Assembly: GCA_028564925.1 (NCBI GenBank)
Contig: CM053032.1
Location: 121,973,490 to 122,037,489, forward strand
DNA: 64,000 nucleotides
From: Lithobates sylvaticus
Lineage: Eukaryota > Chordata > Amphibia > Anura > Ranidae
Direction of reading: 5' to 3'
Part shown: piece by piece, positions 54,346 to 64,000 of the stretch
How positions within the stretch are numbered: position 1 is the stretch's first letter
How the letters are laid out: every line of letters starts with the position of its first letter
Notes under the pieces: generated by a model
Seen by the model: the letters and a program-made list of their open reading frames with translations, nothing else
Database searches by the model: none
Told to the model about the DNA's origin: nothing
Translations under genes and position numbers: made by a program

Positions 54346-57300
54346 TCAAAGATCAAGTTCGCAGACTCCAGATTGGAATCCTTCTAGGTAAGGTTTAAAG
54401 TTGAAGGCCTCGTTGAGGCCAGGAGGTAGGGTCGCATTTAAATGGAAAATCCATCTCAATTCGCTTTGTAATAAAGCTTTATTGTAGTCACCTCCTCGAG
54501 TGGGTGGTGGGATGTGATCCAAAGCTTTGAACAGAATTTTTGGAGTAGAGTCGTGATGGACAATCATACAGTGTCATCCCAGGGGCAAATCAGGGTCTCT
54601 CTGGTTGACACTGCAGATATGACCATATATACGTTTCCAAAAAGGTAGTTTGGTCTTTCCCACATAGAAACATCCGCATTCACATTCAAGTAGGTACACT
54701 ATGCCAATGGATCGACAATTCACGTAGTGTTGGGGGAAGAATTGTTGACCATTTGGCAACGCATTGTGCATATTAGATTTACAAAGGTATTTGCAGTAAC
54801 CACAATTCCCACATGGAAAGGTACCCTTTAGTTGTTTGTGGGGCCTATTAGTGGATATATATTCACTGTTAATGAGTTTATCTCGAAGGGATGGGGAGCG
54901 TCTATATGTAACCAAGGGGTGTGTCGGGACAAAGGGTGAAAGAGATTTGTCAGTGGCAATGATATGCCAATGTTTAGAAAGTATTTGGGTAATTTGGTTG
55001 TATTGTTGGCAATAATTCGTTATAATTCTCAAGGGAGTATTGGCTTGTGTAGAAGTTTTGGTACAAAGTAATGTGGAGCGTGGTTTGGATTTGGCTTTCT
55101 TATATGCATCTTTAAGGACGCTGTTTTTGTAGCCCCGTGCTCGTAGTCTTGTGCGTAAGACGGAGGCCTCGTGTTCAAAGGAGGTATCCGTCAAGCAGTT
55201 TCGCCGGGCGGGAGGTATTGAGCAAATGGGATCGAGTTTAGTAATGGCTGTGGGTGAAAACTGGAGGCGGCCAGGATTGTATTGCCAGCTGTTGGTTTTC
55301 GGAACAGGTGGCTCTGGAGATGCCCATCTTGATCCTTAGTAAGTGTAAGGTCAAGGAAAGAAATTGAGGTATTACTATATGTCATGGTAAATTTCAAATT
55401 TAGGGAGTTGGAAGTATTTAAAAATAGTAGGAATTGATGTAGGATTTCAGTCGGGCCTTGCCACAGGATCAGAATATCGTCAATATAGCGCCGAAAAGTC
55501 GCTATATATTTGGTGTATATGCTAGCAGCATCATCCAAAAAAAGTTTTCGTTCCCACTCCCCCAAGTACAGGTTCGCGTACGCCGGCGCACAACATGTGC
55601 CCATGGCGACGCCCTGTACTTGGAGGTAGTGGGATCCGTTGAATGAAAAAAAGTTGTGAGTGAGTATGAATTTGAGAGCTCTAAGGATTAATATAGATAA
55701 GTCAGGGGGGTAGGTCCCAGTGGTGGATAGTATGTGTTGAATGGCCAGTAATCCCAAGGAATGAGGTATGGAACTGTATAGGGCCTCCACGTCGATGGCG
55801 ACCAAAATAGTGTGGGCATCGACATGGAGGTCCGACAGACCTTGAAGTAGGTGTGTGGTATCACGTATATATGATGGTAAAGCAAGTACCAAGGGTTGAA
55901 GTAGTTTGTCGACATAGCAACTGAGATTGTCCGTGAGGCAGCCGCGTCCGGAGACGATCGGTCTGCCTGGTGGTCTGGGCAAATTCTTATGCACTTTCGG
56001 TAGTGCATAAAAAGTAGCCTCTCTAGGGAATTTCGTCCTAATGTATTCAGTAGTAGACTTATCGATGGTGCCTTGTCTAGAGGCGCCATCTATAAGTGTA
56101 TATAGCTCTTGTTGAAAAGATTTGATTTGGGAACTTGGAATTATCATATACCACTCCCTGTTGCGTAGTATATCCTGGCACATGTCAACATAGTCTGTTC
56201 TATCTAGAATGACTATATTTCCACCTTTGTCCGCTGGTTTGATTATGATTGAGGGGTTTGTTTTGAGATTTTGTAGAGCAAGGTGTTGGTTGTAGGAAAG
56301 GTTTCTAATTTTGGGGCGAATAGGGGAAATTTTCAAATTGCGAATTTCGCGGGTCACTGATTGTAAAAAAAGTGCTGCACGAGGGTTAGTGCTAGGTGGT
56401 GGAAAAAAACTAGATTTTTTCTTTAAACTGATTTTGTGATGAGTGTGAAGAGGGTGGCTGGAACCATCATCTTCTATATTAGCTAAGATGTTGTCTAGAT
56501 CAATGGTGTCAATCAGATCTGTGGGATCATTTTCCTCCAGGAGCTCGGTGAGTTGCTGGAGGGCAGTGGTTTCTGTGGCAGTGTGTATGGCTGTGTCAGA
56601 AAATGGGTTAGGAGTGTATATACTGTGTAACAGCAATTTGCGAATAAACAAATGTATATCTTTAATAGCAGTAAATTTATCAAGCTGTGATACTGGACAG
56701 AAAGTGAGTCCTTTTTCAAGGACAGAGGTTTTGTGGTGGGTGAGTGTGTACGAAGATAGGTTAATAATGTTGCATGTTGTTTTCTTGAGTTTTGGGTTGT
56801 GTAGCGTGTTTTGCCGTTGAATCTTTTGTGATGCACGCATTTTGTCTAAAAAATCGGTGTTCCCCCTGTCAGGGGAGGCGCCGGGAGTTCTCTCCATGTC
56901 GGACACATCGTCACTGGAAAAATTAGGTGTGCGACCTCTTTTGGGTTTACGAGAACCCAAAGGATAATTGGGTTTGTGAGAAGACTGGGAAGAAGTGTGG
57001 GTCCTGTCAGTGGTGGGGCGAGAGGGAGGCAATTTGGAAGTGAGCCGCGTGGGGGCCGGAGGGCGAGCCACACGGTTCACTTCGTTCCATTTGTAGGCGC
57101 GTTCTTCATGGAGCGCTTTCTTGTCACGGAAGAATTTTTTGTCCTTCTGTGACAAAATATCGTGATTAAATTTGTCAAAGCGAGTTTTTAATTGTTCATC
57201 TAGTGAAATGTACAAGGGGTGATCAATAAATTGGGCAAGTTGTGTATTGATCAGTTCAAGTTTTGTGTCTAAAAGGGTCATCTGTGACTCATATACCTGG

Positions 57301-57600
57301 ATGAGTAGCTTCATTAGCTCTATCGAGCATTGTTTCAGGACATTCTCCCAGGATTGTTTGAAGTCTGGGCAGATGTCCTGAAAAGTGGGAAAAATTTGTA
57401 CCCTCAGACCAAAGGGGTTAATGGGCAATGTATTCTTTGAACGATTTAATATGCCAAAAGAGTGAGGCTTTTTTTTGGACAGTATGTGTAAGGTTCAAAA
57501 AGGTATATTTGAGTTGTGATTGGATATACTCGTTTGACTCAAAATTGTGCATAGTGTTTGTCATGCGAGTGTCCCATTCATCTCCTAAGTATAATGCCAT
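54346..57600 (-). pseudogene. Penelope-like RT/GIY-YIG gene of PLE2, broken
   Basis: It aligns along the whole intact gene at 30080-33424, from MALYLGDEWDTRM (57600) to GVCELDL (54346). RT blocks KPADKGGN, AIDVEALYSSIPH, YIDDI and FLDLTL, and the linker CGNCGYCKY with YLLECECGCFYVGKT, are intact. Three breaks separate four readable segments. There are frame changes near 57420 (after KEYIAH) and near 55195 (after FAQYL), and a stop at about 54573 (LPLG*HC where the intact gene has LPLGRHC, a CGA to TGA change). A Ser/Pro-rich stretch after residue ~230 is shorter than in the intact gene. Older than the young PLE. Confidence 0.9.
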
Positions 57601-57867
57601 GGTGAGTAGAAGGTTCCGGTCTATAATGGCAATGTGACAAACTGTACTTTAATAGCAAAGATTGTTTAAAAAGTTTGAGACAGGTATAGTCCAAGGGATA
57701 TAATGCCTAGCAAGGAGGATTGTAAAAATTGAGTATAAAGGAGTAGGGTACAGACTAGCCAAAAACCGCCCAGATAGGGGATTTGTATGGGGTAACCATA
57801 GGTTTTAACAAAAAAAAGGAAGTTGTTGGGCAGGATTTGGTAGAGTATTGGTGGTCTATCGCATCCC

Positions 57868-58168
57868 AGTCCGAAACATGTTGGCGTTTTCCTCAATATA
57901 TACGCATAAAGCAAGTTTTCCCTGTCTCAACATTTTTTATGTTCATGCTGTGACATGTTAAAAAAACTATATATGCTATTCTGTATGCTGTGACAATTTG
58001 AACATTTTGTATTGTATATTATATGCATTGATATGCGTCTCTGTTAATAAACCCACACTTTTTTGAATTGCATATACCTCATCAGTGTCTATCTTTACCC
58101 TAAGCATCCCCTAGGGGTATTGGGCTGTGTTGATGCACACAAAGCCCACAAAATTTTGTTCTATTTAT
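57868..58168. repeat. PLE2 terminal inverted arm, right
   Basis: It pairs with 52826-53120. Its inner boundary falls at agtccgaaacatg, inside the hammerhead-like motif, so only the second half of that motif is present on this side. Confidence 0.85.
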
Positions 58169-58228
58169 CACATTGGGATGCGATAGACCACCAATACTCT
58201 ACCAAATCCTGCCCAACAACTTCCTTTT

Positions 58229-58245
58229 TTTCCTTCTAGAGTAAT
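58229..58245. repeat. Target-site duplication of PLE2, right
   Basis: tttccttctagagtaat, matching 52807-52823. Confidence 0.85.
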
Positions 58246-58745
58246 GCCTCATCATGTGTTCACCCAACGCAAAGTCCTCATCCGCTACAAACACATAGGG
58301 TAGCAGGGGTTCAGTTGTGCCAGGAAGAGGACACTTTTCCGGAAGATTGCGTTGATTTTCCTGTAGCCTTTGACCAAAGGATTAATTAGCAAAAATCCGA
58401 GCATCGCAGGTACTTCCATAGGATCCTATATCTATATAGGTGAAACAGTAGTTGGAAACAGCAACGGCAAGCAGTACAAAGGAGCAATATTTTTTTTAAT
58501 TGAAGTACATACTTACGCTATCAACAGGCTTAATGACATGCACATGCTTCCCATCGATAGCTCCAATGCAATTGGGGAAATTGCACTGACTCAAAAATAG
58601 ATTTGCAATATCACGCCAATTCTCTGGTGTAGGCCTCTTTATCACTATGGTGTTAAGCACATCCTATAAAATTTGGCAGGTTTCTCAGATGATGTAGCTG
58701 ATAGTCGACCTGCCCGATATGAACTCATAATGTAGGCTTATTAAA
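58246..58745 (-). pseudogene. Harbinger transposase, N-terminal and central part
   Basis: The minus strand reads FISGRSTISYII-ETCQIL near the start, then VIKRPTPENWRDIANLF and CNFPNCIGAIDGKHVHV (first Asp of the DDE triad). A stop replaces a Tyr codon before KKYCSFVLLAVAVSNYC, and TYIDIGSYGSTCDARIF follows. The reading then runs to LLPYVFVADEDFALGEHMM (second Asp) at the PLE2 insertion point. Broken by at least one stop and frame changes. Confidence 0.8.
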
Positions 58746-58813
58746 GAATGACCGGTTGCCAGGTATCTGAAAGACAAAATACATAATTGATTATGTTCCC
58801 GTTTATGTTTTGC

Positions 58814-59757
58814 AGTGATAACTTTACAAACTCGCTGGAAGGGTTTAAGGGACTGTTATAAGTGGTACTTAAGAAAACTACAAGAGTCCAGAAGTGGATC
58901 TGGTTCCAAAAGGCTTGTACCCCATGTACATGCGGATGAGATGGAGTTCGTGAGGCCATTCATGGAACTTAGAGAGTAACATCTTTCATATTTGTAAAGT
59001 GATACTATACAGTTCTAGAAGGTTGTAATAATTGTATTCTATGTTTAATGCAGAACACAATCAAGTTGAGAGGACCGTCATCAAGCACAGCAGGCAGGTG
59101 GAGAGGCAGCATGTGCTGTAGAAGGAGGGGCGCATTGTCGGTCTTTGGCTGATTCACCTAATGAAATGCAAGACACTCAGGAAACCAAATGTCTTCATAG
59201 GTTGAGCTTCCAGAGGTCAATCTGCCAGAGGTCGAGCAGCAACAGGTTGAGCAGCCAGCTAGGCCTATCCCTCAACAAAGAGCGAGATTGAGCAGACCCA
59301 TAGGGGGCAGACATTCACAAAACATGGATAGGTTTGCCTCCCTAATGGAGAAAATGCATCAGAAACTTGAATCCCTGGAGAGTGAAGAAAGTGGATTTGG
59401 CATCATGGTGGCAGGAATGCTAAAGAAAGTTCTGCAGGCTACGTAAAAAAAGCAGCCATTGACCTCCTGGAGGCGAATATGGTGAATCAGCCAGCCACTG
59501 CCCCCTCACCAATGTTTGGACCACCACCCCATCAGGACCCTTCTATGATTTCCCTAACCCTCCGCCACCCAGAACCCACCCCTACTATCCCCCTCGCTTC
59601 AGGCCATACACCGACGATTATGGCAATGCCCCCATCCCCTATCCATTACCGTCCCCTATAACATCTACTCTTGAAGCAACGGTTGATATTCCACCCACAC
59701 CTTCCCAAAGGCCTTCCACCAACCCAGCTAGTTACTATCCAACCTACCAGCAATTAT
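58814..59757 (+). pseudogene. Harbinger MADF/Myb-like protein gene, remnant
   Basis: An exon starting after ttttgcag reads LQTRWKGLRDCYKWYLRKLQ and VPHVHADEMEFVRPFMEL, the second half of a MADF/Myb-type domain. A probable intron follows (58976-59053, gtaac ... aatgcag). Downstream, ASLMEKMHQKLESLESEE is a helical segment. A Pro-rich tail (RTHPYYPPRFRPYTDDYG) ends at YYPTYQQL with a stop at about 59755-59757. Frame changes occur near 59440 and 59520. In Harbinger elements this partner protein helps the transposase reach the nucleus and bind DNA. The first exon is not found. Confidence 0.65.
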
Positions 59758-59760
59758 AAT

Positions 59761-60203
59761 TTTTAAAAAATTATTTACGTCTCTGTTTTGATGATAAAAA
59801 AATTACAAAATTTATGTTGCTACTGTTATGCTGCTACTTAAAAAAATACTGTTTTTAAAAATACTGTTTTATAAATATAAACATTTTTTTTTAGTTTTCT
59901 AAATTTGTGGTATGTTTGTGTGTTAATTTTTTTAATGTTTATTCCACGATATGTTTTTTTTTTTTTAAATACTTACCTAGGTGGATTCGGCATCGGAGCG
60001 ATTCTACTTCTGTCCACTGCCGCTTCTTCACACAGAACTGAGTGATCAAACATTGTCAATGGCTTGCTTCTCTCCCCTCCATGAGCTGAGTGCTGCTGAC
60101 ACTCAGCAGCTCTCCTGCTCTGCTCCTCCACACTCATTGGAGCGCTGAGCTGTGAAGGGGCAAACATCGGCCACTGGAACATCAAGCTGGACATCGAATC
60201 AGA
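59761..60203. other. AT-rich stretch, then a short segment with a minus-strand splice donor
   Basis: 59761-59965 is AT-rich without features. On the minus strand 60203-59977 is open, and tccacctag|gtaagtat at about 59976 is a strong 5' splice-site match. No protein family was recognised, so a host or repeat-derived exon is possible but unproven. Confidence 0.4.
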
Positions 60204-60735
60204 CTGGAGAGCAGACACTGGAACATCAGGCTGGACAGCGGCACTGGAACATCAAGCCAGGCATCAGGAATTTGATCATCAAGCATCGGATCATCAGACT
60301 GTACAGCAGGCAGTGGAACATCAGGCTGGGCAGTGGGCACTGGAGCATAAGGCTGGACAACGGGCACTGGAGCATCAGGCTGGAAAGCGGGCACTGGAGC
60401 ATCAGACCTGACAGCGGGCACTGGGACATCAGGCTGGACAGCGGGCACTGGGACATCAGGCCGGACAGCGGGCACTGGGACATCAGGCCAGACAGCAAGT
60501 CATCAGACTGGACAGCGGACACTGGGACATCAGGCCAGATAACGGGCACTGGAACATCAGACCGGACAGAGGGCACTGGAACATCAAGACGGGCATCAGG
60601 AACTGGATCATCAAGCTGGATATTGGGCTTTGGATCATCAGACTGGACAACAGGCACTGGAGCATCAGGCTGGGCAGCAGGCACAGGAGTGACAGGCTGA
60701 ACAGCGGGCACTGGAACAACAGGCTGGGCAGCAGC
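60204..60735. repeat. 30-bp minisatellite, block 1
   Basis: Units such as gcactggaacatcaggctgg + acagcgg, about 18 copies. The 30-base period keeps several frames open on both strands. The minus strand encodes ten-residue repeats (QPDAPVPAVQ type). Units vary in a patchy way. Confidence 0.85.
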
Positions 60736-60998
60736 AGCAGTGTGGGTAAAACAAAAGTGCCACTCTAAGTACAGTAAATCTGAATATTTCAATAGCAGGC
60801 TAAAAATGTGGTACTCACAAGGGTACAAGCATGATCAGCATGTAGGCATATGATGCCAGGTGTCCGTGAGATCGATGAGTTCCATGCACTGGATGTGTAG
60901 CAGGCTGGATACGAAGTGTGCTGACACTTCCTGCGAGTGGAACGCAAGCCGCAAGCCGACAACCAGGAGGATGAGGTAAATTCCGGGACTGAGAGCGA
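60736..60998. other. Spacer between minisatellite blocks
   Basis: 263 bases without repeats. The minus strand has cttgtgagtacc (donor-like) near 60817. Nothing else was recognised. Confidence 0.4.
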
Positions 60999-61240
60999 AT
61001 AGGCCTATAGGCACTGGAGCATCAGGCCGGGCATCAGAAACTGGATCATCGAGCTGGACATCAGGCATTGGGTCATCAGACTGGACAGCAGACACTGGAA
61101 CATCAGGCTGGACAACAGGCACTGGAACATCAAGCTGGATATTGGGCTTTGGATCATCAGACTGGACAACAGGCACTGGAACATCATGCCAGGCAGCAGG
61201 CACTGGAGCGACATGCTGAACAGCAGGCACTGGAACAGTG
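60999..61240. repeat. 30-bp minisatellite, block 2
   Basis: About eight units of the same family. It shares the variant encoding SDDPKPNIQLD (minus strand) with block 1, so the two blocks arose by duplication. Confidence 0.85.
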
Positions 61241-61259
61241 GCAGCAGTGAGGGCGGTCA

Positions 61260-61510
61260 AAAAAGTCCTGCTAGCAGCATCTTTGGAGCGGTGAAGGAGC
61301 TCCTACCCATTGAAATCAATGGGGCAGTGCGGCTATACTACCGGCAAAGCGCCACTTTGCGGGCGGTTTTAACCCTTTTTCGGACGCTAGCGGGGGTTAA
61401 AACCGCACCGTTAGCGGCCAAATACCGCCGCTAAAACAACGGTAAAGCAGCGATAAAAATAGCGCCGCTTTACCGCCGACGCCGATCCCGCCCCAGTGTG
61501 AAAGGGTCCT
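61260..61510. mobile_element. MITE fragment with right-end ccccagtgtgaaagggtcct
   Basis: GC-rich modules (ttagcggccaaataccgccgctaa) and the end ccccagtgtgaaagggtcct followed by TAA. A left partner end is not seen. It resembles MITEs 1-3 in style but not in sequence. Confidence 0.5.
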
Positions 61511-62560
61511 TAAAGTTGATCTGTTTCAATATCTGACGGCAATAATTATTGACCTCCATCACCAGTGAAGAAAGATAGACAACTACTTCCGAATGCATTT
61601 TAGCAAAAAAACAGAACCAAGATGGCTCCCCTGTGCAGCCACTTCTGGTTAGGGATGGCCTTGGTATTATGTCGTGAACCAGTGCGACCAGAAATGTGTG
61701 GACTGCGATGGGGAAGACCAAATATCGGAATCTGGAAGCCCCCTTTAACAAGGGGAACCCCAGATCCCGGCCCCCCCGTGTGAATTGGTAATGGGGTACA
61801 AATGTACCCCTACCATTTCACAAAAAAAGTGACATAAAGGTTAAAAAACACAAGTCAGTTTTTGACAAGTCCTTTATTAATTTCTTCTTCTTCCATCTTC
61901 TTTCTTCTGGTATTCCTTCGGTGTTCTACTTGTTCCTCCAACTTCTTCTCCACCTTCTTCATCTTCTTCTTCCTCCTCCGCTCTTCTCGTCTCGCATCTT
62001 GCTCCGGCTTCTTCTCTGATCCGCCCGCACGATCCGCCTCAGTGGGAGTCTTCAGCCGTGTGACACTTTGATTCTTCTGACATTTCTTAAATAACAGAGG
62101 AAGGGGCCACCCGGTGGGGACTTCCCTACGCACGGGGACTTTCCTATGGCTTTCCCCGTGTTGTCAGGGGGGGCGGGGTCACCCGTTTACATAAAGTTTT
62201 ACATTTAAATTTGTTTTTTTCCTTTAGAAATGTAATTTTGCTGTCAGACTGTTCTAAACACGGGAAACATAGACACAGCGTGTATGACTTTGTCCTGCCC
62301 CCCACTGGCCGCGTCATTGGATGTGATTGACAGCAGCACAAGCCAATGGCTGCGCTACTACCAATCTCTCCAATCAACGGCCAGACTCTGTAAGGAAGAG
62401 GATGCTGGGGGACGCACACGGCAGGTGAACGGGCTCAGGTAAGTAAACGGGGGGGCTGGGGGGCCGTCATTGCCAGGTGTTTTTTCACCTTAATGCATAG
62501 GATTCATTAAGGTGAAAAATCAGGAAACTTTACAACCCCTTTAAGGCTTTGACACAAGTA
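61511..62560. other. Dispersed-repeat mosaic, non-coding
   Basis: It includes ggggaaccccagatcccgg, a tcttcttcttcc-rich tract (61870-61990) and cctttagaaatgtaattttg with aaacacgggaaac (about 62220-62270). The last resembles part of the hAT right arm. No ends could be paired. The long minus-strand frame 62133-61855 is a translation of the (ctt)n-like tract. Confidence 0.45.
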
Positions 62561-63417
62561 CTGGTTTGTGTGTATATTCACCTTTGTTTTATTCAATAAA
62601 ACATGTACCGAGGATAATGCACTAGGCCTACACGCCATCTGTTTTCCTTTCTTGCTTTCAGCTCTGACTGTGTAGGGGTCTCCTGCAATTGGAGAGAATT
62701 TTTTTGGTCCTGATGTGACAAAGCTGCTTCTTCATATACAAAGTACAATGAGTTAGCAGTGTCACTGTAGGACAGAACGTGTAATAATGGCAAGATCAAC
62801 AGGTAAATATAAAGGCAAAAAAAAAAAAAACTAAAAAAGTAAATGCAGACACCACATCCAAAAGTTGTTAAGCTGCAATTGGTTACATTTTAGTTTTTTA
62901 GGTTTAGATACACTTTAACCTGAAAATGAAGAATGTGGCATCCAAAAGCATTACATCACTTTGAAGTTACCTTTTAGTCAGATTTTAGTTTTATGAGTAG
63001 ATTACTCTTCCCAACTGAGAAGCTATGAAATCGGAAAACAGATCATGTTTGTTAAATGCCAGCAACACTTTGCATTTTGAAATGTTTAGCTGGCACCGTA
63101 AGAAGTATGATTGTTAATAAACTGGGTGATTTTGACAGCTACAATTGATCCTTTATCTCGAGATAAGGCCAACAGCTGTAGTGCCTAAAGGAACAAAACA
63201 CAGTGGAGCAAAATGAATCAGTTCTGTATAAACAACACAAAATTAATACAGCATCTGATATAAAAGAACTTTTGGAGCCATCCCTTTAAAAATCTTGGCT
63301 ATATGTTACATCCTCACATTTAAACTCATGATTCTACAATGGTAGTTTTAATTTTTCTAATGGCAATTTTGAAGAAGAAATTTATGATGTACTTGAAGAA
63401 ATACTGATATAATTTAC
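62561..63417. other. Non-coding stretch, nothing recognised
   Basis: AT-rich, with an A-run at about 62818-62830. No family motif, terminal repeat or RNA gene seen. Confidence 0.5.
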
Positions 63418-64000
63418 TTTTTTTTTTTTTTAATTCTTTATTTAAAGATGTGACACAGATATAAACCATAAGATAACTTCACATTACATATAAACATTGC
63501 ACATAGACTGTGGTAAGCGCGACAAGCACATCAACTAAACAAAATAAATGCTTGTAAGTGAAGGGAGCCATCCAATCTGGCCCGTTCTACTAATTGAAGT
63601 TTAATACAGGGAAAGTATAAGCTTCTGTGCCCATCACTTTTTGTTTTTTAATTGAAGAGGAGAGATGGAGATGAGAGAGAAAGAAAATAAAGAGGAGATG
63701 AGTGAGGGAGAGAGAGAGAGCAAGAAGGGAAAAAAAAAGGGGGGGCAAACGGGGGCGGGGGACCCCCCGGGAGTCGTGATCGATAGTGCGGAACAGGCGG
63801 TGGGGATCCTAAACGGTGGATCCTAGTGTGTATTGGTGGAACTCGTCAGAAGAAGCGAAAGAGATCCCAATAGAACCATCTGGACTTATGTTCCTCTGAC
63901 TTATCTCGCAAGGCAGAGGTCAGATCTTCCATTTGCTCAATGTCCTTCACTCTCGCGAACCATTGGGCCACCGTTGGTGCAGACTGTTGCTTCCAAAGGG
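63418..64000 (-). mobile_element. LINE (L1/Tx1-type) 3' end, runs off the window
   Basis: On the minus strand the ORF2 C-terminus reads SAPTVAQWFARVKDIEQME, then LTSALRDKSEEHKSRW and FYWDLFRFF, with a stop at 63846-63848. A ~400-base 3' region and an A-tail follow (T-run 63418-63433 on the plus strand). The ending resembles that of the LINE at 48905-52059 (WKAAEPPALGEWI). The 3' region has a purine/pyrimidine tract at 63655-63765. The visible coding part is open. Confidence 0.75.

Larger units (their letters stand above)
52824..58228 (-). mobile_element. Second Penelope-like element (PLE2), minus strand, inverted termini
   Basis: A 5.4-kb insertion in the Harbinger transposase with a 15-17 bp target duplication. 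One broken RT/GIY-YIG gene is on the minus strand. The left side (element 3' end) is a terminal repeat with an intron (53515-53598), a hammerhead-like motif (53100-53137) and a CRE/NRF1 block. The right side carries about 300 bases of the same terminal repeat in inverse orientation (57868-58168). That part is enclosed by a 50-base inverted pair reading gggatgcgatagaccaccaa and its complement (57825-57866, 58169-58220). Same family as the young PLE but clearly diverged and older. Confidence 0.85.
52077..59760. mobile_element. PIF/Harbinger element, decayed, split by PLE2
   Basis: It carries the two genes typical of animal Harbinger elements in opposite orientation. The transposase is on the minus strand (58745-58246, then 52807-52491) and a MADF/Myb-like DNA-binding protein is on the plus strand (58814-59757). 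The ends are not defined because I could not find paired terminal repeats. The AT-rich 52077-52490 and the region after 59757 are presumably its outer parts. Confidence 0.75.

Noticed and set aside
60152-60700. 182-codon plus-strand frame with HWS/TG repeats as a gene
   Set aside because: The 30-bp period keeps all frames open. The strand and frame cannot be chosen, and it starts and ends with the repeat.
61855-62133. Lys/Glu-rich 92-codon minus-strand frame as a nuclear protein
   Set aside because: Low-complexity translation of a tct/ctt-rich tract within dispersed repeats.
63655-63765. Purine-rich tract with G-runs as a regulatory or quadruplex element
   Set aside because: Falls in the 3' region of a LINE fragment and looks like simple-sequence drift; no supporting context.

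Overview
The window is vertebrate repeat DNA. I infer an anuran amphibian, probably a ranid-type frog. The grounds are the combination of hAT ends reading TAGGGATGRGCC, Penelope-like retroelements with GIY-YIG endonucleases, an L1/Tx1-type LINE, PIF/Harbinger elements and foldback MITEs with 'cggttcacac(a/t)gggg' ends. That is my recognition of repeat styles, not a database match. I see no convincing host gene, tRNA or rRNA. Essentially all coding capacity belongs to transposable elements inserted into one another.

Layout. (1) 1-514: a 49-base scrap of an LTR-element gag, then a fragment of an old Penelope-like element (PLE). (2) 515-24606: a 24.1-kb hAT element with 12-bp terminal inverted repeats and a perfect 8-bp target-site duplication (gacactaa). 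It contains two apparently identical intact 1072-codon transposase genes. Each is preceded by a 5.8-6.6 kb satellite array of ~64-bp units and followed by ~145-bp tandem repeats. The second half is a near-perfect copy of the first at an offset of 12,382 bp. (3) 24615-24751: the next piece of the old PLE. (4) 24752-34980: a young PLE insertion with a 15-bp target duplication. A 5'-truncated inverted copy is joined head to head to a full copy that has 1000-bp terminal repeats and an intact 1114-codon RT plus GIY-YIG gene. (5) 34996-35224: the last piece of the old PLE, followed by a hAT right-end fragment. (6) 36548-37486: two foldback MITEs. (7) 37492-40060: a gag-only LTR retroelement. (8) 40498-about 48146: a third, decayed hAT copy with five in-frame stops, shorter 5' repeats and longer 3' repeats. 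(9) 48147-48890: tandem repeats. (10) 48905-52059: a 5'-truncated L1/Tx1-type LINE with a 14-bp target duplication. (11) 52077-59760: a decayed Harbinger element (transposase plus MADF/Myb-like gene), split by a second PLE at 52824-58228 with a 15-17 bp target duplication. (12) 60204-61240: 30-bp minisatellites open in several frames. (13) 61260-64000: MITE and dispersed-repeat fragments, and the 3' end of another LINE on the minus strand.

Relative ages follow from the nesting: old PLE, then the hAT, then the young PLE dimer; Harbinger, then PLE2. The intact hAT genes and the intact PLE gene could in principle be active.

Most interesting points: the satellite-bearing, internally duplicated 24-kb hAT; a hammerhead-ribozyme-like fold in both PLE lineages whose core carries the paired change C3 to U and G8 to A; a CRE/NRF1-type promoter block lying downstream of the PLE gene, just before the terminal repeat; and a terminal-repeat intron conserved between the two PLE lineages.
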